Source of the DNA: Tenrec ecaudatus
Taxonomy: Eukaryota > Chordata > Mammalia > Afrosoricida > Tenrecidae
DNA length: 64,000 nucleotides
NCBI RefSeq assembly: GCF_050624435.1
Contig: NC_134541.1
Span: 106,140,805-106,204,804, forward strand
Direction: 5' to 3'
A program made the position numbers and the translations under genes. Each line of letters begins with the position of its first letter. Position 1 is the stretch's first letter. Shown one piece after another: positions 20,796 through 31,316 of this stretch. The notes under the pieces are model-generated. The model did no database searches. It had not been told where the DNA came from and saw only the letters and a list, made by a program, of their open reading frames with translations.

Positions 20796-21412
20796 AAATC
20801 ATTAGGGTATCTGAATAGTCAGGGGCAAGAGCTTCAAAGAAACCATACAGTTACTTGGATGTGTAAGATGTGTCTCCTTTGATTACAAAAGAAGCTGCTC
20901 CTGAGCATCCAGAGAAGGAAAGCTGATTTTCCAGAGGCCTGGTTCCTGGAACTGAGGGCTGGCTTCATTCCCTTAGCACCTACACCCCTTCCCAAGAGAA
21001 ACCCACCCTGATGTACAGGGAATTGATGAACTAACACTTCGGGCCATCCATCTAACTTAGGCACATAATGGTATGCTAAGATAAAGCACTCCCTTCTCTG
21101 GGCCCCAAGCCCATCCGTAATGGCGAAGAATATGTTTCCATTAAAACATTCTCCTACAGAAACTCCGCTCGCGACTCAGTATCCATGGCAACCTGCAATC
21201 CAACTTTACAGGACACTCAAGGCCACCTCCGGCTCCTACAGGCATTCTGCCTGAAGTGTTTTCCGGCCATGCCACTTTTCATCGTGGCATCTTCGGACAA
21301 AGCATCACGTCGGCGCAGAAGGAAATGGGCCTCTTGGGTTCTAACTCACACTGTTACCCTGGATACTTCCTTAATTAAATCACTTCACAAGCACCGGTTG
21401 AATTCCATCGAC
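20796..21412. other. Single-copy stretch
   Basis: About 600 bases; no gene or repeat recognised. The part around 21090-21240 is even in composition and repeat-free. Confidence 0.4.
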
Positions 21413-21607
21413 GCGCCCCGGTGGCGGTGGCATTACTCGTTGGCCGTGATCCAAAAAGTCAGCAGTTTGAAACCACCCACAGCTCTGCGGGAGAAAGATG
21501 AGGCGTTCCATGCCCATTAACAGTTACAGTCTCAGAGACTCACTGTGGGCAGTTCTACCCTGTCCTGTGGGTCGACATCGACTCAACTGCAATGAGCTTG
21601 GTTTGGA
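21413..21607 (+). mobile_element. AfroSINE, full length
   Basis: gcgccccggtggcggtggca, then aaaagtcagcagtttgaaac, ctacagtctcag-like acagttacagtctcagagac, tctaccctgtcctgtgggtc and atcgactcaactgcaatgag. Confidence 0.87.
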
Positions 21608-21612
21608 AACAC

Positions 21613-21720
21613 CCAAAGGGGCTCTAGGGACACAGTGCTAAGTTTGAAGCCACCAGCACATCCTTGGCCGCAAAGATGGGGCGTTTTCCATAAGCTCAAA
21701 ACCAAACACGTAGTGCGGGC
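21613..21720 (+). mobile_element. AfroSINE fragment
   Basis: A shortened 5' half: aaggggctctagggacacag, gtgctaagtttgaagccacc. Confidence 0.55.
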
Positions 21721-21967
21721 GAGTGGATTTGAACTCACAGGATTGAGTAGGAAGGATTCCTAGGGTCCCCAAGATGGTCAGTTTCCGCGAATGCAGGCTG
21801 CCTTGTCATTCTGGTACAGGCTGGCTGGTGGACTTGCATCACGGCTCTTTCCGTTAACAGCCCAGGATGTGACCCGCTGCCCCACCGTGCTTCCTCCGGG
21901 CTGCAGGAGTGTAGGAAGGAAAAGGTGGATTTTCTCATTTTAAACTTGCTTTTCCACAGATTTCAAG

Positions 21968-22160
21968 GATCCCTGGTGGCAAAGTGGTTATGTATTGGGC
22001 TGATAACAAGCAATTCAAAACCCCCAGCCAGTCCTCAATGATGAGCTTTCTACTCCAGTAAGAGTTATAGTCTCAGAAACTCAAAGGGGCAAGTGAGTTA
22101 CTACTACCTTGTCCTACAGGGGGGGTCAGTGTGAGTCTACCTGGCAGTGAGTGTGGACTG
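21968..22160 (+). mobile_element. AfroSINE, full length
   Basis: ggatccctggtggcaaagtg, attgggctgataacaagcaa, agttatagtctcagaaactc, ending ctacctggcagtgagtgtgg. Confidence 0.85.
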
Positions 22161-22289
22161 CTGGTTTTTAGAATTTCAGGAAGGCAACAGCAGAGTCTAA
22201 AACCCAGCGCACAAGCCTATGAAGCCTGGAGTCCTCGTGAACTGATCCAAGAACTCCAGCCCCCTGCCATCCACTCTCCTCTGACTCGT

Positions 22290-22390
22290 GTTCTTGGGCT
22301 GTTAGGTGCTGTCCAGATCGTTCTGGTTCACCAAGACCTCATGTACAACAGAAGGACACACTGCCCAGTCCTGAGCCATCCCCACAGTTG
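22290..22390 (-). mobile_element. RTE 3' terminal fragment
   Basis: ctgttaggtgctgtccagat, gtacaacagaaggacacact, gcccagtcctgagccatccc: the last about 100 bp of RTE in reverse. Confidence 0.75.
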
Positions 22391-22394
22391 GGTT

Positions 22395-22495
22395 TGTGAG
22401 GCTGTAAATCCAAGGGGAGCAGACACCCTCGTTGTGCTCCCTCAGAGCTGTTGGTGGATTTGAACTGCTGGCCAACACTGTGTAATTCCACAAGC
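22395..22495 (-). mobile_element. AfroSINE fragment
   Basis: Reverse of the box B region: cagagctgttggtggatttg, aactgctggccaacactgtg. Confidence 0.65.
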
Positions 22496-22496
22496 G

Positions 22497-22685
22497 CTGG
22501 TGGCGTTGGGTTTCCATGTTGGGGGGCTCACCATAGGCCACCAGTTTGCACCCACCAGGCTGCTCTGTGGGAGGGTCTTTCCACTCTTGCAAAGAGTTAT
22601 AGTCTCGGAAACCCAGAGGCCCAGTTCTACCCTGTCCTATAGAGTCACTATAGATTTGACTGGATGGCAGTGAGTTTCTGGGTTG
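22497..22685 (+). mobile_element. AfroSINE, nearly full
   Basis: gctggtggcgttgggtttcc at the left, gttatagtctcggaaaccca, gttctaccctgtcctataga and gactggatggcagtgagttt at the right. It lies back-to-back with the preceding reverse copy. Confidence 0.82.
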
Positions 22686-22937
22686 GTCCAGAATATTCTG
22701 TGTCAACAGCTAGGATGATGAACAGGTTTCAGAGGAGTTTTAAGACAGGTGGGCCCAAGGAGGTCATTCCCCCAATCAGTCAATAAGAGCCCCACGGGCC
22801 ACAGTGGTCTGACATGAGTCCCACCACCCTGTTTCAGGCCCACGTAGAGTCAGAGGCCCCAAAATAAAGCTGTGTTTCTTAGAAGTGATCTTTTCAGAAA
22901 TGCATAACATGAGGGGAACAAGGGAAGTGGATTGTGA

Positions 22938-23085
22938 CACACATAGTCACCTTCTAGGACAGAGTAGACCTGCTCCTTTGAGTTTCTGAGACTGAATCTT
23001 TGTGGGAGGTGAATCTTTCTCCTGCAGAGAGGCTGACGGGTTTGAACTACCCCCTGTGTGGTCGCTTACCCCGACAGGAGTTGAA
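22938..23085 (-). mobile_element. AfroSINE, partial
   Basis: cacatagtcaccttctagga, gagtttctgagactgaatct, gaggctgacgggtttgaact. Confidence 0.75.
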
Positions 23086-23879
23086 AGAGTGCTTGTTGAG
23101 TCTAGTGGCCAGATGGGTTGGGATTACAGCTACATTCTAACCCTGACACACGAGGGGCCCTGGACAAGGTAGCCTGAATGAGCGTCGGGTGCATGGGCTA
23201 TATCTCAGAAGGCTGTGATAAAGTACAGTTACGCAGGCGAAGGAATGTGATCAATGGCAGGCGACTTCTCCATACTCACGCCACGCGGCAGTCCCCTGTC
23301 TAATTATTTACCGCTGACATAAGTCGTCATGCGACAGCTGGGGCTTCCTCAGATTCAGAAAATCAACACCTATTGACATGACTCATGGAGGGACCTGGGC
23401 AAGGGAAAAGGAGGGGCCAGGGCTTTTTGCCTAATTAACAACTCAATTAAAAATGGCAAATGAAACTTTATGGCCTCACTCCTCCACTGCTTGGCAAATT
23501 GTTCTGCTAGAAGGATTTCAAACAAAGCAATCATTTCAGAAAAGAAGAGCACTTGCAAGGAACACGGCTATATATATATTTTTTTTTTCCCCTTTCTCAA
23601 AAATTATACAAAAGGCTTCACCACCAAATAAATGGATTGGATGAAAAGGAACCTGCACCCGCACCTCTGGGAAGGAAGCCCCTGGTACAAATGTCTTCTC
23701 CTAATGCATGACAGACGTACTTCTGGGGGCCTGCAGAGAATTCTGAAGTAGCGAATGCTTCCTTCGAAGAAAGATGCATGGCCCTTGTGCATTCTGTGGC
23801 TGCCGTGGCTGTCGTCTATGCGGCTCTGACAGGTGCTTTCTGCAATACTGCCTGCAATATTCTGGACACGCTACCTGGA
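23086..23879. other. Single-copy stretch, candidate conserved non-coding block
   Basis: 23260-23560 is A+T-rich with clustered homeodomain-like words (gtctaattatttaccg, gcctaattaacaactcaatt) and no repeat. A T-run follows at 23581-23589. Conservation cannot be judged here. Confidence 0.4.
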
Positions 23880-24072
23880 GGAGCCCTGGTGGCGTAGTGG
23901 GCTGCTAACTGCAAGGTCAGCAGTTCGAAACCACCAACTGCTCTGCAGTAGAAAGATGAGGCTTTCTACTGGAAAGAGTTACAATCTGGGAAACCCAAAG
24001 GGGCAGTTCTACTCTGTCCTGTAGGGTCGCTGTGAGTCAGCACTGACTGGATGGCTGTGAGTTTGGCGTTGG
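23880..24072 (+). mobile_element. AfroSINE, best-preserved copy
   Basis: gaggagccctggtggcgtag, gggctgctaactgcaaggtc, agcagttcgaaaccaccaac, gagtcagcactgactggatg, gctgtgagtttggcg. The box B core GTTCGAAACC is intact. It shows fewer changes than other copies, so it could be relatively recent. Confidence 0.93.
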
Positions 24073-24290
24073 TTGTATCAGGAGAGGCCATTCCCTAGAA
24101 AAGGACATCATGCTTGGTACATAGAGGGTCAGAGGAAGATCTTCAACAAGTTCAGTGGACACAGTGGTTGCTACCTGGGGCTAAAGTCTCACATGGCTTC
24201 TGAGGAGGGTGCAGACCCTGGCAGTGTTGGTGCAGTTGTTCACAGGGTCGCTATGGGTCAGAACTGATTCAAGGACACCCAACAATCAAT
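24073..24290 (+). mobile_element. RTE LINE 3' end
   Basis: caggagaggccattccctag, aaaggacatcatgcttggta, gttgttcacagggtcgctat, gggtcagaactgattcaagg, then cacccaacaatcaa. Confidence 0.85.
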
Positions 24291-25044
24291 CCGAGAATGT
24301 ACAATGCTCGTCAAATCGGTTTAGACCCATTCTCTGAAGTACAGCACAGAACCCAAACCTTCCCAAGGATGGGTCATTTCAAGGGACTCTAAAAGGTGTG
24401 TGAGGAACATAGTCATGCATGGAAGCATGGAGCTGCTAGCTCACTGCTCAACTTGCTGGCTTTGCTCAGACCTCTGTCCATGCTCACATGGCCTATAGAG
24501 GTCCGAGGGTCTCTCAATGAGAAAGCCAAGTCTAAACATCAAGGGCGCTAGCGTGACAGCTACCAGGAGAAGGGAAGGACAGACATCTTTGATGGCTGGG
24601 GAACCTGGAACAGACATCAGTGACCTGGGCATCTGCTCTACCTCGTGGTGACCCGAGGTGTGTCCCACTGGGATTGAGCTCCACTGCATTTCAAGGGGGG
24701 GGGGGGAAGCAGATCACCTGGCCCTTTTTCCAAAGGGCTTCTGTGCAGATGCAGACTGGAGCCAGCAACATGTTGCTTCACAGCCCAGCACGTTAGTAGT
24801 TTGCATCCTGCAGCAATTCCACCCGTGGACCGCCATCCCCCACCCCACAGTTGTGTCTTTTCCAGGGAGTCACTGAACTTAGCCCTCTAGTGGCCATACG
24901 ATGGGGCTTCACAACGTTCCTGGGGAGATAGGATAAAAAGGTGATGGCATTTCTCCGTGACATTTTGGAAGCCCTCTCGTCTTTATCGGAACAGACCGGG
25001 CTGTGCTTCAGGAATGAGTAACCATCACGTTTCAGCGGTACCCA
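24291..25044. other. Single-copy stretch
   Basis: About 750 bases; only a G-run at 24697-24706 stands out. Confidence 0.4.
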
Positions 25045-25146
25045 AGCCCATCAAATCGATTCTGACTCATAACAATCCTATAGGACAGGGTGGAAATGCT
25101 GGTGCTCTGGTTTATGACCCACTAGGCCATCAGAGCCCCTGGGGTG
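25045..25146 (-). mobile_element. AfroSINE, internally deleted
   Basis: The 3' end (catcaaatcgattctgactc, ataacaatcctataggacag) joins a 5' terminus (cagagcccctggggtgg). Confidence 0.6.
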
Positions 25147-25347
25147 GACCCTACAAATGTTCATTACTTGCTCAGGCGACAGCCACTCAAGTCGCCTCTT
25201 CTTCCCTGCGATGCCTCCATCACCTGGACACACCCTTCTCAGAGAGAAGCAGTGCATAAACGTCTCACCACATTTCCGCGAGAGAACACCGGAATGCCAC
25301 CCAGCCCCACCCAGGGGACAAGGGTGCCAGAAATGTATGGGCATAAA

Positions 25348-25530
25348 GGAGCCCCGGTGGTGCTATGGGTTTTGCAGTCAGCTGCTAATGTCAAGGTTGG
25401 CAGTTCTAACCCACTAGCTGCTGCTCAGGAGAGAGATGCGGCTGTCTGCTCCTATAAAGATGTACAGCGTCGGAACACCCACGTCAGGCCAGTAGGGGTC
25501 CAAATAGACTTGATGGCACTGGGTTGGTTT
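25348..25530 (+). mobile_element. AfroSINE, full length
   Basis: aaggagccccggtggtgcta, caaggttggcagttctaacc, gtctgctcctataaagatgt, agacttgatggcactgggtt. Confidence 0.86.
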
Positions 25531-26124
25531 GGTCTGGGGAAATGCAATCAATCATGGACCGTTTTTCATTTCTGCCCCCAAAGACCCGCCTCCATCTCAA
25601 AGCCACAAACCACCCTCCGCGATGGAAGGAGTTTCCAGGGCAATGATGCAATTCTTTCTTCTTGTCCTCTCCCTCCGCCTCCTCCGATTGACGGCTAAAA
25701 GTAAGTAAATAAATAAACACACACCAAAAAAAAAAAAAAGCGGATGGGTGGGGGGAGAAAATCAGCTAGTTCCTTTGTGAGCGAAAGCATGTTAAGTTCT
25801 AATCTTTCAGCAAAACGAAATAAGGGGAATAAACAAAATGTGCTCTGAAAACTAATTAAAGAGCCAGCTCACATTGTGATGAGGCCAGAACAGTTTTAAG
25901 CAAAGCTCCTTAAGTGTCATTATCCGCCAGACGTGCGTGGAGAGTGCTTTGTGAATTCTCCTCCCGTCCGGTCTTTAAGTGCTCACGCAGCCCCTGCAGA
26001 GAGCCTGATGATCGTGGATGGCCACTGTGCGCACGGTGCCAGGACCCAGAAAGCTCTCAAAACTGATGAGGGACACTTGCCTCGCAGCCGCCCCCAACAG
26101 AAACTTTATTGCACTGGAAGGCGG
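25531..26124. other. Single-copy stretch, candidate conserved non-coding block
   Basis: A poly-A run lies at 25726-25739. The block 25745-25930 (aaaacgaaataaggggaata, gaaaactaattaaagagcca) is A+T-rich and repeat-free. Confidence 0.4.
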
Positions 26125-26355
26125 GTGGTTGCCATGGCGTCGGCCCCGACGCCCCGTGGCACAGTGCACCGTGGAACAAAATGTTGCTCACTCACCCACT
26201 GTCCCCTGTGCAGCGGTCCCCAGTGTTTTGGGGAAGAGACCGCCAGGCCTTTCTTTCTAGATCATCTTAGTCTGGAAGCTCCACTGGAGCCTGCTCAGCA
26301 TCATAGCAACAGAAAAGCACCTTTTCAAGGTAGTATAATCATCTGTGCCACTTAA
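26125..26355 (-). mobile_element. Composite SINE, body
   Basis: Reverse body: accgccaggcctttctttct, gtctggaagctccactggag, cctgctcagcatcatagcaa. The tRNA-Gly-like head is missing or eroded. Confidence 0.65.
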
Positions 26356-26410
26356 GAGACTCTGAGTCCTCATGAGTGGACCCAATTTAGGTTTGCTCTA
26401 TGTCGGGATA

Positions 26411-26630
26411 AAGGAGCCCTGGCAATAAGGAACGCTGGTGGCATGGTGGTTACATGTTCGGCTGATAACCCCAAGGTCAGTAGTTCAAAGCCATCAGTCA
26501 CTCAGAGGTAGAAAGACAAGGCTTTTCTTCCTGGAAAGATGGAATCCCAGAATCCCACAAGGGCAGTTCTAGCCTGTCCGATAGGGTCGCTATGGGTCAG
26601 CATCAACTCCATGGCAGTGGGTTTGTTATT
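26411..26630 (+). mobile_element. AfroSINE, full, double 5' end
   Basis: aaggagccctggcaataagg is followed by a second start aaggaacgctggtggcatgg, suggesting two stacked insertions. The body reads ccccaaggtcagtagttcaa and ctatgggtcagcatcaactc. Confidence 0.85.
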
Positions 26631-26637
26631 TTGGGTT

Positions 26638-26816
26638 TGGTGGTGGGCTGCGTTGCTGACCTCAAGGTCAGCAGTTAGAACCCATTAGTTGTTCTAAAGG
26701 AGAAAGATGGGCTCTCTGCTCCTGTAAAGAGTTACAGTCTCTGTAAACCCAAAGCGGTATTTCTACCCTGTCCTGTAAGGTCACAGTGAGTCAGAACTGA
26801 CTCATGGGCAGTGGGC
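26638..26816 (+). mobile_element. AfroSINE, nearly full
   Basis: gtggtgggctgcgttgctga, gagttacagtctctgtaaac, ctaccctgtcctgtaaggtc, gtcagaactgactcatgggc. Confidence 0.83.
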
Positions 26817-26817
26817 G

Positions 26818-26940
26818 AGCTGGGAGAAAGATGGGGCTTTCTGTGCTGTAAAGATTTGCAGAAAACCAAAGGGGCAGTTCTCTGCTGTGCTATCGGGTCC
26901 CCTCGGGTCAGTACTGACTCGATGGCAGGGGTTTGGCGTT
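26818..26940 (+). mobile_element. AfroSINE, 3' half
   Basis: ctgggagaaagatggggctt, aaaaccaaaggggcagttct, agtactgactcgatggcagg. It is third in a head-to-tail cluster. Confidence 0.8.
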
Positions 26941-27373
26941 TGCTCCACTCTGAGTCATTTTTTTGTATGTCTGACTGTAGGTCAACCATGTTGCTGCTAA
27001 TGTTTGACCCTAGCTGCTTTGCTATTCCTTTGTTTCTGGATTCGGGTTAAACAATTTGTTTTTCCTCATAAATTTTAAGTTCTCCCATTTGCTTGCTGAA
27101 GCTGATGTTTAAGAAATAGTTATTCTAAAGAAAACAGTATGTATTCATCAGTTCTTACAACTTACTTAGAGTTGTCTATTGTACACCCACTCCAAGACAA
27201 TAACACATCCTGCCCCATGTCGTGTCACTTGCACTACTTGGGGCATGAATTGGACACACGTTATGACAGCCACAGTGTTTCATTACTTTTGCTTTGTCTT
27301 TTGTTTTTCAAAGACACAAAGAGAAGATACCATATACACATATAAATGAGCATACACACACACACACATACAT
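26941..27373. other. Single-copy stretch with short CA run
   Basis: Repeat-free apart from (CA)n at 27354-27368. The region around 27040-27110 is A+T-rich. Confidence 0.4.
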
Positions 27374-27462
27374 GAGGGAGCTACAAAAAGTTAATGGAAA
27401 CAATTCCATGAACTTTTCATTCTATTTTTCCCTGAGCTTTTTGAAGTTCATATTTCTCAGGA
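27374..27462. mobile_element. Short palindromic MITE-like element
   Basis: The left arm gagctacaaaaagttaatgg and the reverse of the right arm (ctgagctttttgaag) pair around a centre near 27420. The layout matches 35735-35815. About 80-bp palindromic size recalls mariner-derived MITEs. Confidence 0.5.
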
Positions 27463-27571
27463 GCAGGTTTACTACAAACCCTTCTCACCATCCTTTATCT
27501 GAAAATGTCTGCATTCCGCCCCGTCCATTGAGGGTATTTTTGCTGAGCACAGACTTCTGTGCCATAGTTTC

Positions 27572-27627
27572 GTTTGGGGAGGGGGGTAGGTGGCGGGTGT
27601 TGGGGTGGGGGAGAGGAGGGAGGGGGG
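27572..27627 (+). repeat. G-rich tract, quadruplex-prone
   Basis: More than four runs of 3-6 G within about 55 bases (ggggaggggggtaggtggcg, ggtgttggggtgggggagag, gagggaggggggtg). Confidence 0.75.
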
Positions 27628-28142
27628 TGTTCTTCTTCCTTCCAAACTTGAATGGTGGCATTCCACAGTCTTTGCCTCCATAGTCTCTGGGAGGAAATCA
27701 TGGGTCCCTTGTATCACGGATCCCCTACATTAGAATAGGCCGTTTGTTTGTTTTTTTTTCAGTGAAGATCTCTTTGGTTTTAGACCTACTTGGGATTTAC
27801 TAATCTTCTTGGATCTCTAAACACAAGTATTTCACCAAGTTTGGAAAATGTTTTCCATTGCTCCTACAAATGCCTTAAAAAAATGCTATTCTCTCTCTCA
27901 CTGACTTGTGCCTCCAATTACACACGCGGTAGGCCAACTGATACTCTTTCACAGATCTCTGCGACTCGTTCCTTTTTCTTCTTTTTCTCTCCCAATCTAT
28001 ATTCTCTGTATTTTTCAGGTGGAATAAGTTATTTGCATCACAGGTGGAAATAAAAGCCTTTCTAGACCAGCACCATCTGATAACAACACAGTGTGAGCAG
28101 CATACACCATTTAAACTGTTCCCATAGCTGACCCAAGTCATG
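27628..28142. other. Single-copy stretch
   Basis: Mostly unrecognised; a T-run lies at 27747-27760. Open frames here carry no domain. Confidence 0.4.
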
Positions 28143-28510
28143 GCATTCTCCACTGAGAGCTGGACCGGGACTGAGGAAGACCCGAGGAGAACTGATGCCT
28201 TCGAATGATGGTGGTAGCAAAGACTACTGAAGGCAGCGTGGACTTCCAGAAGGAAAAATCAAATCAGTGTGGCAAGAATTACAGCCAGGATACTGCTTAG
28301 ATAACAGCGAGGAACAGCAAGACTTCCCCTTGGGCACGTTATCAGGAGACCAGGGACATCCTTGATTCAGTATAAGGTCAGCAAAGAAGAGGGCCCTCAA
28401 CGGGGTCGAATGAAACAATGGCGGCAGCCAACAGTGGCCGCCAGCCTATAGAAGGTCGTGAGGAGGATGCAGGAGACGTCATTGTTTGGGCTTGGTGTAC
28501 AGAAGTTTGC
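28143..28510 (+). mobile_element. RTE LINE, C-terminal ORF fragment
   Basis: A reading resembling the RTE C-terminus with stops: gagagctggaccgggactga, ggagaactgatgccttcgaa, gaagactactgaag-like agactactgaaggcagcgtg, cagccaggatactgcttaga, gttatcaggagaccagggac and gaagagggccctcaacgggg. There is no tail; the copy ends inside the ORF. Confidence 0.72.
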
Positions 28511-28574
28511 TGTGAGCCAAAGCTGACTCTTCGGTACTTCAACAACGACAGTCCCCCCAAAACTCGCCAAATTC

Positions 28575-28743
28575 CTTCCCACAGAGTTCACTTTGACTCC
28601 TAGCAGCCCTGTAGGACAGAATAGAACTTCCCCTGCGGTTTCTGGGATTATAATCTTTACAGGCGCTCACTTTCTCATAAGGAGCAGATAGGGGGTTCGA
28701 ACTGCTGACCTTGCATTTAGCAGCTCAATGTGTAACCCACCAG
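28575..28743 (-). mobile_element. AfroSINE, nearly full
   Basis: gccctgtaggacagaataga, gtttctgggattataatctt, gggggttcgaactgctgacc, gcagctcaatgtgtaaccca. Confidence 0.85.
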
Positions 28744-28751
28744 TCAAATGA

Positions 28752-28930
28752 AAACACTAAAATTCACTCACTGAGTGGATTCCGACTCATCGCGACCCTC
28801 CAGCATGGGCAGAACTTCCCTTGTGGATTTCTGAGACTGTAATTCTTTACTGGAGTGAAAAGTTTCCTCTTTCTTCTGTAGAGCCGCTGGTGGTTTTGAA
28901 CTGCTGACCTTGCAGTTAGCAACCCAACGT
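28752..28930 (-). mobile_element. AfroSINE, nearly full
   Basis: ctcactgagtggattccgac, ttctgagactgtaattcttt, gctggtggttttgaactgct, gcagttagcaacccaacgta. Confidence 0.85.
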
Positions 28931-29032
28931 AAAATGAACAAGTGAAATGAACGCAATAACATATCTTGCTTATAACTCAAGATAGCCAAATGGTTGTAAT
29001 GACAGCATGTTACCAACACCGAAAGGGAAGCA

Positions 29033-29160
29033 AACACACTTCTACCGAGTCAATCCTGACTCATAGCAGGCCCTGGTCGAACGGCCCTTGTGGGTTTCCA
29101 TAAAGAGTCTGTAGCTCTTCGTGGGAGTAGGAAGCCTCCTCTTTGCCCTGTGAGCAACAC
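29033..29160 (-). mobile_element. AfroSINE, 3' half
   Basis: accgagtcaatcctgactca, ttgtgggtttccataaagag, gagtaggaagcctcctcttt. It is the third reverse copy in a row. Confidence 0.78.
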
Positions 29161-29681
29161 GCATTATTGATCAGATATTTTATATTCCAGTGGAATCCTT
29201 GAAGGCTGGACTGCACTGGATTGCCTTATTGCTCCAGCCTCACATGCGCCCGCCTTGGACAGGGTGCAGCCAACCACTTTCCTATTGCTCTCTGAAGAGA
29301 ACACTTGGAACTGTTTCCATTTCCCTTTCAAGGGAAGGAGTCTGTTTTGTCCACGGGCCCGCTCTGCCCGTTTCCATGCTCTCTGTTTTCATCCCATGTC
29401 CTCCAAAGCCATGTACATGCATCGCACATTCATATTCACGCTGTGCATGTTTCAGCTCTCCAACGGCCACACGAGGCTAGGGGCTCCCTGCCTGGACGGC
29501 AATGGCTATCTTGGAAGTGGAAGAGTCTTAAGCAGGTGAAGATTTGAGGAGCACTTCACTGTTGGGCTTTTCAAAGGAACTGATAGCATCCGAAACTCAA
29601 TCCCTGAATGCTGTCCTTGCACACACTTCTGAAGTGGAAAAAACCCAGGTCAGAAATTTCCTTTCTTCCACCAAAGATAGA

Positions 29682-29785
29682 CCCCTCTCTCTCTTCTTCT
29701 TTCAGTCTCTCTCCTTTTATTTCTTCCTCCCTCCTCCCCGCCTCCCTCCCTGCTTTCTGCTCTCTCTACCACTCTTTCTTTTTTA
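29682..29785. repeat. Pyrimidine-rich tract
   Basis: Almost pure C/T for about 100 bases. Confidence 0.85.
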
Positions 29786-30304
29786 AGTTTTAAAAATGCA
29801 AATCAACGAACGGAGCTGTCCTAAAGGTAGCAAGTGAGTGCCTCTCAACTGAGAATTTGTTATTAACATCTCATCTCTCCCTGACTGTTCAACATTTATT
29901 TAATGGTGTGACCTTTCTCGGGTCTTGATTTCCAAATCTATGATATGAACAAAGCCATAAACTGTCGTTGCTGGGATGCAGGGTGGTTTAAAATGGACTG
30001 GGGAACAGAATGATTTGAAAAGGTCCCACATGAATCTTCTTTAGCGGCACACCACCACCTAACATGCAATTCATTTCCACAAGGTCAACTGGAATCTCGC
30101 TTTTCAGCATGCAGAGCATGCTGCTCCGAAGGCCCACAAGCACATCAAGGGCAGAGGCCACCTCTGCCTCCCGCATCCCCGTATTCCCTACAGCACAACT
30201 TGGTGTACGACGGGCAAACGTGTCCTAGTCACCCATGAGCAGTATTTCCTGAAAATAGCAAGCGAGCAGGTCCCTGAGTAAGATGGGATGGGAGAAGTCC
30301 AGAA

Positions 30305-30490
30305 ATAAGCAGAGAAAGAGAGAGAATCAGTGAAGGTCAGGGGGGTGGACATGTGAGAGAAGGAGAAGGAGAGAGGGCAGAAATAAGGGAGAGAGGTAAG
30401 GAGGAAGAGAGAGAAAGAGATGAGAAATAATACTTGTCGGTGAGAGAGGGAGGGAATGTGTGTATAAGAGGGAGAGAGGAGAGAATATAA
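30305..30490. repeat. Purine-rich tract
   Basis: Dominated by GA, GGA and GAAA words, with a few interruptions near 30340-30350 and 30430-30465. Confidence 0.85.
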
Positions 30491-30636
30491 AAGCTGAGAT
30501 CCAGAACATGCTCACTCTAATTCTTAAACCACATTGCTGAGAGGGCCCTCCTGTGACCGTCTTGTTTATCCCACCACCCCCCAGCCCTCCTTGTTTTGTG
30601 TTTTCTGTTATTGGTACAAATCGTTTTGATAGCATA

Positions 30637-30823
30637 GTGAGTACCACCTGGATTACTAACTGCAAGGTCAGCAGTTCGAAATCACCAGCTGCTCCTAGGG
30701 AGAAAGAAGCGGCTTTCTACTCCCTTACACAGTTACCGTCTCTGAAACCCACAGGGCAGATCGACCCTGTCCTCTAGGGTTGCTATGAGTTGCCATCAAC
30801 TCCATGGCAGTGAGTTTGATCTT
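30637..30823 (+). mobile_element. AfroSINE, full length
   Basis: gtgagtaccacctggattac, gcaaggtcagcagttcgaaa, cctctagggttgctatgagt, gccatcaactccatggcagt. Confidence 0.87.
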
Positions 30824-30837
30824 GGTTATTTGGTTGT

Positions 30838-31125
30838 TGTCCCCTGCAGGCTAGTGGGGGATCCACTCAAGGTGACCCTACACACACGCAATGGAGCCGG
30901 GTGCTGCCTGGCCTGGCAGCATTCCCTTGGTGAGACTGTCATGGTCCAGCATGTCTCCATGAGCTGATCTGTTGGATAAACAGCACCAGGTCTGTCTGAA
31001 TCTGGAAACTCGGCTGGAGCCTGTTTAGCAGTCAAGCAACCCCAAAGCTCCCATCAGTGTGTGGGCAGTGGCTACCTGTGAGGGACTAGAACTGACTGGG
31101 AATCAAACGCCCATCTGATTTGACC
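30838..31125 (-). mobile_element. Composite SINE with degraded tRNA-Gly-like head
   Basis: Reverse body: gaaactcggctggagcctgt, ttagcagtcaagcaacccca, followed by gaactgactgggaatcaaac and gcccatctgatttgaccact, where a tRNA-Gly T-arm/head would lie. Confidence 0.6.
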
Positions 31126-31219
31126 ACTGTCCCCTCTCCTGTCCCTCTCCTGTCCCATGACCATGATGCCATCTTGCCTAGAACATCCCACAAGCTGTCA
31201 TGTACCCAAGGTGTTTACT

Positions 31220-31316
31220 TCTCTGTGCTCCGTCTTTCCCTGGGAATGCAAGTTGCATGAGGGCAGGGTCTTGCCTGTAGTCTTGGTCCCTTTCCCAATG
31301 CCCGGCCCAATGTCAA
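31220..31316 (+). mobile_element. L2 LINE 3' end fragment
   Basis: caagttgcatgagggcaggg, tcttgcctgtagtcttggtc, aatgcccggcccaatg match the L2 3' motif (TGAGGGCAGGGACC ... GTGCCTGGCACA). It is cut at 31317 by a SINE. Confidence 0.6.

Larger units (their letters stand above)
29161..30636. other. Single-copy stretch with pyrimidine and purine tracts
   Basis: The longest stretch here without TEs I recognise. It contains a CT-rich tract at 29682-29785, an A+T-rich block at 29790-29960, and a GA-rich tract at 30305-30490. No coding signal: frames of 80-112 codons over the tracts are low-complexity artefacts. Confidence 0.45.

Noticed and set aside
25144-25698. 184-codon frame on the + strand
   Set aside because: Crosses an AfroSINE at 25348-25530; no independent support.
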